Source of the DNA: Euglena gracilis
Taxonomy: Eukaryota; Euglenida; Euglenophyceae; Euglenales
Length of the DNA: 64,000 nucleotides
Assembly (NCBI GenBank): GCA_039621445.1
Contig: CP154955.1
Location: 49,398,086 to 49,462,085 of the forward strand
Direction of reading: 5' to 3'
Below the pieces are notes generated by a model. It was given only the letters and a program-made list of their open reading frames with translations, was not told the origin of the DNA and did not search any database. Shown piece by piece: positions 11,413-20,028 of this stretch (position 1 is its first letter; every line of letters begins with the position of its first letter). The position numbers were made by a program, and so were the translations under genes.

Positions 11413-11960
11413 TTCATGGCGTGGCGGTTTTGACCGACCAGGTGGCACAACTTTTTACCCAAACAAATTGGAAGAGTTGGTATGAATCCTAGAGGATGAA
11501 TTTACTGCTCATGGCCTTTCAATTGGGTGTTCGTCCAGATTCCCTCTTGGACCTTCGGGTGGGCAACTTTCAGTTGTCCACTCATGAAGATGGCTGCAAA
11601 TTAGTTGTCGTTCAGATCGGAACGATGAAAAATTTGCAGGGAAAACAAGAAAATGTTTCAAAGCCAGTCCACGAACAAAAAAAATTGGAAACACAGGAAC
11701 CCCCAATTGTGTGCCGTGGCGGCGTACCAACGACGGCTTGCCTTGTTGGGGAATGTGACTGGTGACTCCCGTTTTTTTCGTGGAGCCCAGCATTTTACCA
11801 GCAACCCTCATAAGGCAACAACCTACGGCATGCCGCGGTCTCACAGACTGGGTACACAATTTTGTTGGCCGCCCAGTCACGTTCAAAGATTGTGTGCACC
11901 GGCCAGTCTTCACAAAACTGGCAAATTCTTTATCTGTCACATTCAGTCACATTTTCCTTA
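11409..11960 (+). pseudogene. Tyrosine recombinase remnant
   Basis: The frame PQTNWKSWYES-type helix is followed, after a stop at 11491-11493, by NLLLMAFQLGVRPDSLLDLR. This is the pattern around the first catalytic arginine of tyrosine recombinases, with Arg codon 11532-11534 in GVRPDSLLDL. A beta-strand segment KLVVVQIGTMKNLQG follows, which could hold the catalytic lysine. In the next frame PQLCAVAAYQRRLALLG (from about 11703) resembles the conserved Pro-Cys...AY block of Crypton-like recombinases. The HxxR and Tyr motifs could not be placed. Stops and at least one frameshift make it inactive. DIRS/Ngaro or Crypton origin are the main alternatives. The retroviral-type Gag remains nearby favour DIRS-like; no reverse transcriptase was found to confirm it. 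Confidence 0.5.
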
Positions 11961-12113
11961 AGACGCAGTACTCAGGACGGAGTCTGCGTCTTAAGACGGA
12001 GCCTGCCCGAAGTCCTGCGTCTTAAGACGCAGACTCCGTCCTGCCCGAAGTCCTGCGTCTTAGACGCAGCCTCCGTCCTGAGTCCCTGCGCCTGAGACGC
12101 AGACTTAAGCTCA
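11961..12113. repeat. ACGCAGACTCCGTCC palindromic repeat, left block
   Basis: Multiple overlapping inverted copies of TCTTAAGACGCAGACTCCGT and GGACGGAGTCTGCGTC. A second block with the same units is at 12717-12831. The two blocks bracket the zinc-knuckle segment. Confidence 0.8.
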
Positions 12114-12691
12114 CACAAGTTTTGGAACAAATACGGTCCGCTTTCCAAACGCATCCCACCGCGGGAATCCATGCGGGTGCGGTTAATGCGTTGCAGAAAT
12201 CACCCACGTCACCAACATCACCCACCACGGGACCAAAAACGCGGAATCAGCGTTCTTCGGACCAAGGCACGGATAAACTGTGCTTTTTGTGCAACAAATC
12301 TGGTCACATGTCTTGGGAATGCCCAAATCCCGATGCGTGAAAGCATATTGGGAGTCCAAGGGGCTCGACCTCCTCACAGGGATCGGGTTCCTCGGCGTTT
12401 TCACATCAATCGGGTGCTTCACGGTCTTCGGAGAACCGCTTTAGCGGCAGCAGACCCAAGTCACCATCGCGTGATGGTCGGCAAACCCGTCCTTTTCGCA
12501 GTCGGTCACCTGGTCCCCATACCCGAAAACGGGATTTCAATCGCGATTCTTCACGATCTCGTTCGCGAAGTGGATCATCCTCTTCGCGCGAGTCACCGGG
12601 AACCCGGTACACCAGTCATGGTCGACGGGAAACCGCCACGTTCACCAACTGTGCGGCCATCATCGTGATTGGCTGTGTGAGAGAGAGATAA
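12113..12691 (+). pseudogene. Gag-type CCHC zinc knuckle with RS-rich tail
   Basis: The frame begins KLTQVLEQIRSAFQTHP and reaches CFLCNKSGHMSWEC at 12281-12322, a perfect CX2CX4HX4C zinc knuckle that in retroelement Gag proteins packages RNA. It stops at TGA 12338-12340. The same frame stays open afterwards to TAA 12689-12691, encoding a strongly biased tail with many RS, SR and SRSRSRS pairs, so the TGA is probably a disabling mutation. The Gag core proper lies next door but on the opposite strand. Palindromic repeat blocks flank this segment on both sides, so it may have been inverted relative to the rest of its gene. Confidence 0.65.
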
Positions 12692-12716
12692 TATAAAAAA
12701 AAATTCCGCTGTCAAA

Positions 12717-12831
12717 GCCGTAGACTCCGTCCTGAGTCCCTGCGCCTCTAATACGCAGACTTAAAAAAACTGCGTCTTAGACGCAAGACTCAGGACTCAG
12801 GACGGAGTCTGCGTCTTAAGACGCAGTTTTT
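12717..12831. repeat. ACGCAGACTCCGTCC palindromic repeat, right block
   Basis: This is the partner of 11961-12113. It contains GACTCCGTCCTGAGTCCCTG in the same order and GGACGGAGTCTGCGTCTTAA in inverse order. Confidence 0.8.
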
Positions 12832-13244
12832 GCTATAGAGTTGCTTTAACACATAATTCCAACGTTGGGCAAGAGTCATCTCATGCCCCGCCAACTCCTC
12901 GCGATGGATATCCTTCACGAGGGATGGTGTGAAATGCAACAAAACCGCATTGAATTGTTCGCGCATTTGCTTCTCGCTAAGCAAGTGCTAGCCATTTGGC
13001 ATACCAAAGGTCAATGTATTTCCATTTGCGATACGGTGGCGCGCTTTGTCGCCATTTCTTCTCCGGGGTAATCATGGTGACCAAGCTTGAAGCGTATTGC
13101 TCAACCAGGTCGTCGGATGATACGCCATTACGTATCACCAACTGGCGTGCGCGTTCTCTCTCTTCCCTCGGTAGGCAATCGATGAATTCCATCTTGACTA
13201 CCTCGGGATTCGGGTCTTGGGTGGGTCCCTTTAGTGCCCAGTAG

Positions 13245-13450
13245 TAACGTGACCTCCCCCCCCCTATTTGTCACCCCCCCTAATTGTCGCCCCCCCCCCC
13301 TTGGGGGGCGACAATTAGGGGGGGGTTACCCATGGACCCATGGAAATGTGGGGTGAATTGAGTAACCCCCCCCAATTACCCCCCCCCTAATAGTCGCCAG
13401 GTGGGTCAAAGCTCCCAAGGGGGTGCCATATAGGGGGGGGGGTCACGTTA
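13245..13450. mobile_element. TA-flanked MITE (ACGTGACC ends), copy 1
   Basis: Ends are TAACGTGACC and GGTCACGTTA, with internal C/G runs and ATTAGGGGG/CCCCCTAAT stem pieces. Removing it with one TA rejoins the Gag frame as FFRDWE-YYWALKG, which proves insertion. Other copies are at 26798-27004 and 59750-59964. TA duplication and short inverted ends point to the Tc1/mariner/pogo superfamily. Confidence 0.9.
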
Positions 13451-13685
13451 CTCCCAGTCCCGAAAAAACTGTCTCCATGTGGTTGGATCCCCGTCCCATT
13501 GGGGTTTCACCTTGTTCGCGATTGCGATGGTGCCCTTGAGGTCTCTCTGAGTACCACCCCCCCTTTATTTGAGCAGACCCACGGGCCAAAGGACCCCCCA
13601 AATGCTCAAATAAGGGGGGGGTCAAATAAGGCGGGGTCAAAAATTTCTTTAGAAATAGGGCAAAAAAAAATTTCGGCGCCTTCGG

Positions 13686-15290
13686 CTAGCAAAGGCCGTA
13701 ATCTTTCACGTAAGTAATTTTCATGAAATTTCACGGCTTTTGTAAGTAATTTCGTGGACCATGAAAAGTTCGTTTTTCATTGACTATTAATATCGCCGTC
13801 CTGCGAAAACCGCTCTGCTTCGTTGTCCATGAACAGTGGCCCGGATGGTCAGGACCTACAAGGACATCCTAGCCGCCGACTGCTAACGCCCACGGGGAAA
13901 TCCGTCCGTGACGGTTGCGTTTGGGCGAACTTCTCTTTTTCCCCACCGTATTTTGGGTTTCTGTCGAGGAAAAAAAAGGACCAAGAAAACCTTTGGAATC
14001 CCCCCCCTGTCCAGAATCCCGTGACCAAAACTGGTCCCAAAGTGGAGTAACCCCGCTGGGTCAGTAAAAAGAAAAAATGTACGGAAAGGAAAAAAAGTGA
14101 ACCACCAATGGTAAATTCTCCTCAGTTTTTGTCTGAGTTTTGGGCTGGCCTGAAACTGTGGCCAAAACTGTTGTCCTAAACTGGCCCAATTGGCCCAAGA
14201 TGTGGCACCAAACTGGCGTAAAAATGTTCCACTAAACCTGCCAAAACAGTTGCACCAAACTGGCCCCAAGATGTTGCACGAAAAAACTGGCCCCAAGATG
14301 TGGCCCCCAAACTGGCCCCAAGATGTTGCACCAAAAAAACTGGCTCCAAAAGTTCGCACCAATCATCTGGCCCACTGGCCCCAAAACAAATGCGCCAAAA
14401 TGGCCCCAAGATGTGGTCCCCAAAACTGGCCTCTTTTCTTTTCTTTCGCAGTTTAAAAACACAAAACAAGCAAGAAAAAAGCATCTCATGATGAAATGTT
14501 TGTGAAATCTGTCCACAGACATGTAACTTGTGACCCCACCAGGGGCGAAGTAGCTTCACAAGTAGCCCAACCAAGGGCTTGTCGCCGTGCTGCAGGCAGG
14601 CCTCTGCTCGATCGAGTGTGTATTATTTATTTCAGAGCAAAGGCCTGAGTGGACTGCCAAGTGGTACTAACCCTCTTTCCACAACGCAAACAGTTCCTGC
14701 ATTTCCACCTCATTATCGGCACTCTGTGCTTTCACCATAGGCAATCCCACACCGCTTCCACTCGAAGTGACATTGTGGCAATGGGGACGGGGAGGGGGGG
14801 TAGGATTAGGAATGTAAGCCATTTCGCGAATGAGCGAAATCATGGCAAAAAACATCTGAACGGGGAAAACACGCACAGAGTGGGATTCGAACCCACGACC
14901 TCCCAATTCTGGGGGGAATGCTCTACCACCCAAGCTATCTGTACGATGAACTTCAGTAACAAAAAAACGAGAAAAGCAGTACTGTAGGAGTAGTGCCCAC
15001 GAGTGGTGTTCGCTCCACTGTCCACCGCAGTGTCTGCACTTCATTGTCTTCACCTTTCCGTCTACATCTGTACGAATTGGCAGGTGCCACAGCACGGCGG
15101 ACACGGGCAGGGCATCTCCGTGCAGGTGTGGGTGAGGAAAGTAGGACTCGCTGTTGATCGCGAGGCAACGGAAACTTTTTACTTTTCAATTTTCTGAGAT
15201 TTCATGAAAATATGGAAAAATGCAATAAAACCGTGCAAATTTCACTTTACTGAAATTTCAGGCCTTTTGAAAAGTTTTGGCCATTGCTAC
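13686..15290. mobile_element. 1.6-kb element nested in a MITE, 6-bp duplication
   Basis: Ends CTAGCAAAGGCC and GGCCATTGCTAC are imperfect inverted repeats. CTTCGG precedes the left end and follows the right end, giving a 6-bp target duplication. The interior has no intact gene. It carries a 24-bp type minisatellite (14190-14440), a block shared with 36408-36750, and a tRNA-like sequence on the minus strand (14873-14944). Confidence 0.75.
14873..14944 (-). tRNA. tRNA-like sequence inside a mobile element
   Basis: On the minus strand the acceptor GTACAGA pairs fully with TCTGTGC, the D-stem GCTT/GAGC pairs, and the T-arm is GTGGG-TTCGAAT-CCCAC. The anticodon arm (TTCCC-CCCAGAA-TTGGG) does not pair well. 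Position 34-36 would read CAG, but the register is uncertain. Its location inside the 1.6-kb element suggests a tRNA pseudogene or SINE head carried along. Confidence 0.55.
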
Positions 15291-16117
15291 CTTCGGCGCA
15301 TGAAAAAAAAATTTCCCCTGACCCAAATGCTCAATAAAGGAGGGGGTCAAATAAAGGGGGGGGGTGGTAACCCGCTGACCCTCGGTGGTATTCCAGGGGT
15401 TTGGGTCCGGGTAATTCCTAACACCAAGCGCATTTCGCTGATTTTCCAGTCCAAGTGTGACCTGCGCGGGATTTCCCGCACCAAGTGTAAGGTTGGCAGT
15501 ATTTTCCTACGGTAAACGCGAAAAATGTGGTGAAATTCTCCCAGTGTGGCGGGTTTCCCGCCGAAAACCCGATGGGTCGTCTGGGATTCCAGAACCCGAT
15601 GGTGGTTGGTAGAATCGCGAATGCGACACATGACCAATACGGTGTGGGGTGTTGGCTCATTCCTCGCACAAGATTGGAATGTTGAATTTCTTGTTGGAGA
15701 CTCGAATTTTCGAGCGGTGGACCAATTTCCTCATCGGAAATGTCCTTCGAAAAGTAGGTTTGTGGTGTGGGCAAATGGAAAGGTGGTGCAATTCGCGTTT
15801 TCGCGGGTGGTTGTACCAGCTTTGCAGTGCAAGTAGGGATTCCTACTCCAGAAGCGGAAATTTGAGAACGCGATTCCGGGACATTTGGAATACCAACCGC
15901 AGCGCTTACCGCGGTGGGTGGTGGCACAACCGGTACTGGAGTGGACATTTTATCCAAACTCGCAGACAAGTCATGCACCGTTTCTTCAAAATGTTCCACC
16001 AACCGGAGTTGGCTACAAATACGGTCAACCTCAGCCTCCAAATGCCTAACGCGTTTACGGTAACGGGAAAATTCATTCAAGTGTGGCAACCTTTCAGAAA
16101 CCAAGTGTAAATCCTGG

Positions 16118-16821
16118 GAGATCAGGCAGTAGTAGACTTTGGTCATTTTGACCCCCCTCCCCCCCCCTACCGAAGGGATGAAAATACCGCGCCGCATTAA
16201 TTACCGAATGGATTAATATCGCTCACTGGGCGAGTTTCCGTAACTGGCGATCTGGGCATTTTTCTGGCACGGCGACCAGAATTAGGATCAGGCAAAAATC
16301 AATCTGGGTCGCGGAGTGAGTTTTTTCTGCCTCACAGCGTAACGATCACGCGTCTGGCAGGTTTTATTAAAGAGCTGTATTAATCCATTCGGTATTGCTA
16401 CCGAGCGGTATTTTCATCCCTCCGGTATGGTGAAGTTCACCGTTTGAAAGTTCACCGGGGGGTCCCAGACCGCCTCCCCCCCCCTTTGCCAAACCCGTCG
16501 GTGAACTTCACCGGTGAAGTTCACCATGAGAGCACTTTTTGGCCAAAAATGGCCAAAAAATGACTTTTTGGGCAAGTTTTCAGAACTTTTGACAAAAGTC
16601 CATAATCCATCAACCTCAAAATGACCGTTTTGAGAGGGAAAAGAGCAAAATTTCACCCCTCAAAATTTCACCCCAAACAATCAAAACGGTGAAGTTTACC
16701 GGTGGACTTCACTAGTGAACTTCACCGCCGAAAGCACCCCCCTCCCCCCCCCCCGGTGAACGTTCACTGGTGAAGTTCACCGGGGGGGGTCCGCAGCCCC
16801 CCCCCATACTGCCTAACCTCC
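16118..16821. mobile_element. GTGAAGTTCACC-palindrome element, copy 1
   Basis: Ends GAGATCAGGCAGTAG and TACTGCCTAACCTC are inverted repeats, and CTGG flanks both sides. The body has many copies of GGTGAAGTTCACCGGTGAAC. A related body with the same order is found at 29218-29648 and 31459-31893. A separate small element (16170-16425) is nested near its left end. It sits in the Gag pseudogene. Confidence 0.85.
16170..16425. mobile_element. TA-flanked MITE nested in the GTGAAGTTCACC element
   Basis: CCGAAGGGATGAAAATACCG at the left and CGGTATTTTCATCCCTCCGG at the right are inverted repeats, and the similarity (TACCGAATGGATTAATA) continues for about 50 bases. TA flanks both ends (16168-16169 and 16426-16427). 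It is absent from the other copies of the host element. Confidence 0.85.
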
Positions 16822-16884
16822 CTGGATAAGCCTTCCTCCACATTCCGGAGTTGACCCGCAAGCGCTTTTACCACTTATGGCCAG

Positions 16885-17455
16885 TTTTCCCCCCCCCCCC
16901 CAGGACTCTGTCCTGGGGGGGTCCTGGGGGGGTCCTGGGGGGGTCCTGGGGGGGTTCTGGGGGGGTCCTGGGGGGGTCCTGGGGGGGTCTGGGGGGGGTC
17001 CTGGGGGGGTCCTGGGGGGGTCCTGGGGGGGTCCTGGGGGGGGTCTTGGGGGGGTCCTGGGGGGGTCCTGGGGGGGTCCTGGGGGGGTCCTGGGGGGGTC
17101 CTGGGGGGGTCCCGCAACTTTTTGGCAAAATTTTTGCTCCAAAAGATGAGGTTATTTTGAAGCCCGGGGGGGTCCGGGGGGGGCGGGAGCCCCCCCCGGT
17201 AGCGGGCGCCGAAGGCGCCCGGAACTCCACGGTCAGTGGGTCATCTGGGTACCGCCCCCCGGTGGGTCCTGGGGGGGTCCTGGGGGGGTCCTGGGGGGGT
17301 CCTGGGGGGGTCCTGGGGGGGTCTTGGGGGGGTCCTGGGGGGGTCCTGGGGGGGTCCTGGGGGGGTCCTGGGGGGGTCCTGGGGGGGTCCTGGGGGGGTC
17401 CTGGGGGGGTCCTGGGGGGGTGGGGTCCTGGGGGGGTCCTGGGGGGGGGAAAACT
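16885..17455. repeat. 12-bp minisatellite GGTCCTGGGGGG in two arrays
   Basis: Tandem GGTCCTGGGGGG units run over 16911-17112 and 17264-17446. A spacer of about 150 bp between them carries GGCGCCGAAGGCGCC. Outside the arrays GGCCAGTTTTCC and GGAAAACTGGCC form an inverted pair, so the block looks like an element with inverted ends inserted in the Gag pseudogene. On the minus strand it would translate as Asp-Pro-Pro-Arg-Thr repeats, which is incidental. Confidence 0.85.
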
Positions 17456-18662
17456 GGCCATGACTCGCTTTTACGGCATTTGAGACAATTTGCAACTGGT
17501 GTGGTGTCTTGGTGGGGGTTTCCGCGGTGGTGCCCGAAATTTCCGCGGTTGGCTTTTCCAACAACGCAGAAATCCGTCCATCCAACCGTGAAACCTCATC
17601 TTGCATTGATCGGGCATTCCGATTCACAGATTCGTCAAGTTGAATCAAACTCGTGCAAAATTCTTGCAAGGTTTGTCATAAAAGATGCGAAACTCCGGCG
17701 ACTCGGATATCCGAGTGCGCGAAATATTGGGGATTGAGCGCATTTCTGCTAATGTGGTGGACAACAAGGTACAACGGGTTTGCAATTCCCCAATAGCAGC
17801 TTGAATACCACTAATGTCGGAGTTCACTTGGAAAGTGCGGAAACATGCTCCTGCAAACCGACAACGGTGGCATTAATACCGCCAATGTCCGTTTGCAGTT
17901 GTTGTTGCGCGAAATCCAACCGTTGTGCGCAATCCGCAATTTTCGCGTTCAGGGAGGTTAATACATCCTGATTTGCGGCACAATGGCAGGATTTCTGCTC
18001 CAAGTGTAGGATTCGTTCCTCCAAAAGCTGGATTTGCAACGGGGAACTCTTGCACTTTCGCCTGAAATTGCTTCAAATGCTCGATTTCCGAGCATAGATG
18101 CAAAATCCGTTGTTGGGCTTCTTGGAAAGAAGTGGTGAGTGTGGCAAAATGCTCAACCGCGACAAAGTTACCGATTTCCGGCATTTTGGGCATGGCATTT
18201 TGCGCTTGTAACTGTTGCTGCAATTGTAGTAGTAGTGTTGAACAAGATTCCACTTTGACAAAAAGATGGCTCATACCATCTTGCACATGCAGAAACTTGG
18301 AATCATTCCGCGTTTCCGCTTCATGCAGTGTTTCACTGATTTGTTGGAAATTTTGTGGGAGTTGGATGCGCAAAATACTGTCAACACTTTCTCGAAAATG
18401 CTGAAGGTCTTTCCCCGCATTTTCAAAATTGTGTTGGCAACATTTGCCGATCTCCTGCAAATAATTCCAGCAATATTCCAGTTTGGTGTTGACAACCTTT
18501 TGATTGTCCTCATCAAACTGCAAAAACTTGTTGAGCATGGTTGCACATTCTGCGACGCAATTGGTGGACATGCAAAATTTGCTTGCTCAGCGGGTGATCC
18601 GCTGGAAGTTGACCGAGAATTCGGTAAACATCACCGGGGGTGAGGTTATCCCTCAGGAGGCG

Positions 18663-18785
18663 TGAGGACGGACGGACGGACGGACGGACGGACGGACGGA
18701 CGGCTAGAGAAAATTCTTTTCATCTGGACGGACGGCTGGACAGGGTGCATTTTGGTCTGGACGGACGGACGGCTAGGTTGGTCTC
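18663..18785. repeat. GGAC tetranucleotide array with dispersed flank
   Basis: About eight GGAC units (18666-18701) are followed by GGACGGACGGCTGGACAG and GGCTAGGTTGGTC. The same flanking words occur at 28835-28925. Confidence 0.8.
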
Positions 18786-19752
18786 AAAATCGCGATAGTG
18801 AACTTATTCCTAATTACTGTGGCTTTTCTGCTTGTGTTTTTTTCGACATGTCATTTGGCTGAGATCCCTGGCGGGGTTCGTTACAAGCTGGGATTTTCAG
18901 GTACAAGATGCCAAGTTTCAAATTCAAGTACAACTTATAAGTCTAAGTACAAGACCAAGGTGAAGTGGAGGACTGTTTGCAAGAGTATATATTCCCTGGT
19001 GGACAGTCCTTCTAGCCTTAGTGCTGGGACTTCTTTGGCCTTATGCTGCTGGTTGCTGCAGAATTGACTTTAAGGCGGTCTGTTTCACTTGGTGTGAACT
19101 GTGTTTTATTTCTTGCCTTTTCTTTTTGTTTCTGTTTACAAAAAAGCCCCACAACAAAGGAAACCGAGGAACTTCGGTCTGTTTTTTCTCGTTCAGATTG
19201 TGCCAGTGTGCCAAATGTGAAAGGGATTTGGAAGATTCCGAAGATTTTGGCGATTTTTTTGCCACAGGTGGTGGCCAGTTTTTGGGCCACATGTGTTGGC
19301 CAGTTTTGGGCCAGATGTGGTGGCCAGTTTTGGGCCAGATGTGGTGGCCAGTTTTGGGCCAGATGGTGTCAGATTTTGACAAGAAACGTTTTGTCGTGAA
19401 ATGCTCGTTTTCTTCTGAAACTTGTTTTTTTTGTTTCCGACATTCTTTTTTTTGCTGTGCAACAAGTCCTCTTTGCTTAAGAAAGCTAAAAAATTGGAGG
19501 GTGCAGTTTTTGAGTCTGGCAAATGGGTCAGTTTTGGAACCAATGGGTGGCCAGGTTTTGGGCCAGTTTTGTTGGCGACATTTTCTCAAGGAGGCGAACC
19601 TATGGCCACAAGTTTTCTTGGAGCGGGCGGAGCTCCTACGGGTTAAAGCCAACAGGCAGTCGTATTGTGGTCCGAACATTCACCTGGGCGAACTTTGGCC
19701 CGGACGAACTTAGTCCCCCTCCGGTGCACACTTTCCCTTCTTCGTCCAGCCA
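18786..19752. other. No gene recognised; 24-bp minisatellite at 19260-19370
   Basis: The only structure is a run of TGGCCAGTTTTGGGCCAGATG units (19268-19363), the inverse-strand form of the GGCCCAAAACTGGCCACGAC minisatellite seen at 30606, 36195 and 37480. Confidence 0.6.
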
Positions 19753-20028
19753 TCACTGCGTGCGGTGCACGTATTGGTTGGTCTGGATAGCCGGGCGGCT
19801 ACCTCCCCCCTTGGAATCTCGACTGGCATGAATGTCGAAAAGCAAATTTTCGTCCGATGAAATCCCGACTGTCGGCACAGGTCGAACGGTCTTTTCTCGA
19901 CCGGTGATTTTTGGCGTTACTGTCGTCGTGAGAGACGAGTTCCCTCTAGAACTGCCATTTTTGTTACTCGCCTGTGAAATACCGCTTTTTGACCTTGCTG
20001 TTCGAGACCAACGACTTGTAATCGACAT
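19753..20028 (-). CDS. Hypothetical basic, Ser/Thr-rich protein
   Basis: An ATG-initiated 91-residue frame starts MSITSRWSRTARSKSG and ends with a clean TGA. It is rich in Ser, Arg and Thr and has no recognised domain. An overlapping minus frame just upstream (FLQKYVDYKSLVSNSKVKKR) reads plausibly too, so this could be the continuation of a longer gene after a frameshift or splice. Function is unknown. It may equally be non-coding. Confidence 0.3.
   Translation of the reverse strand: MSITSRWSRTARSKSGISQASNKNGSSRGNSSLTTTVTPKITGREKTVRPVPTVGISSDENLLFDIHASRDSKGGGSRPAIQTNQYVHRTQ

Larger units (their letters stand above)
13552..15369. mobile_element. TA-flanked MITE (CCACCCCCCCTTTATT ends) carrying a nested element
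   Basis: The left part TACCACCCCCCCTTTATTTG (13552-13685) and right part CAAATAAAGGGG...GGTGGTA (15297-15369) together make a unit of about 207 bp. It matches the uninterrupted relative at 52215-52410, including the CGCCGAAATTTTTTTGCCCT and CATTTGG blocks. It sits in the Gag pseudogene, and excision rejoins the frame EGQRVTQRDLKGTI. The middle is occupied by the 13686-15290 element. Confidence 0.8.
12846..18646 (-). pseudogene. Coiled-coil Gag-like retroelement pseudogene, multiply interrupted
   Basis: Read from 18646 down: a 5' segment TPGDVYRILGQLPADHPLSK, then after a frameshift a long Gln/Leu/Glu-rich coiled coil (18571-17480). Next comes an insertion (16885-17455), more coiled coil with NEFSRYRKRVRHLEAEVDRI (about 16070), a Pro/Ala linker, and a capsid-like core from about 15500. 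Core motifs are WRQFFRDWEYYWALKG (spanning the 13245-13450 insertion), EFIDCLPREERERARQLV, and PPYRKWKYIDLWYAKW. A frameshift near 12985 leads to a final block ending WNYVLKQLYS at about 12846. The order coiled coil, aromatic-rich capsid, then knuckle is that of LTR or DIRS-type Gag. The protein would bind genomic RNA and form particles. Coding is broken by at least four separate elements and several one-base shifts, so it is dead. Confidence 0.65.

Noticed and set aside
16851-17483. Long frames encoding Gly/Val/Leu or Asp/Pro/Thr repeats on both strands
   Set aside because: They are produced by the 12-bp GGTCCTGGGGGG minisatellite, whose unit is divisible by three; every frame stays open.
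18271-18643. Plus-strand frames opposite the coiled-coil Gag segment
   Set aside because: They are the antisense of a coherent Gln/Glu/Leu-rich coiled coil and have no motif of their own.
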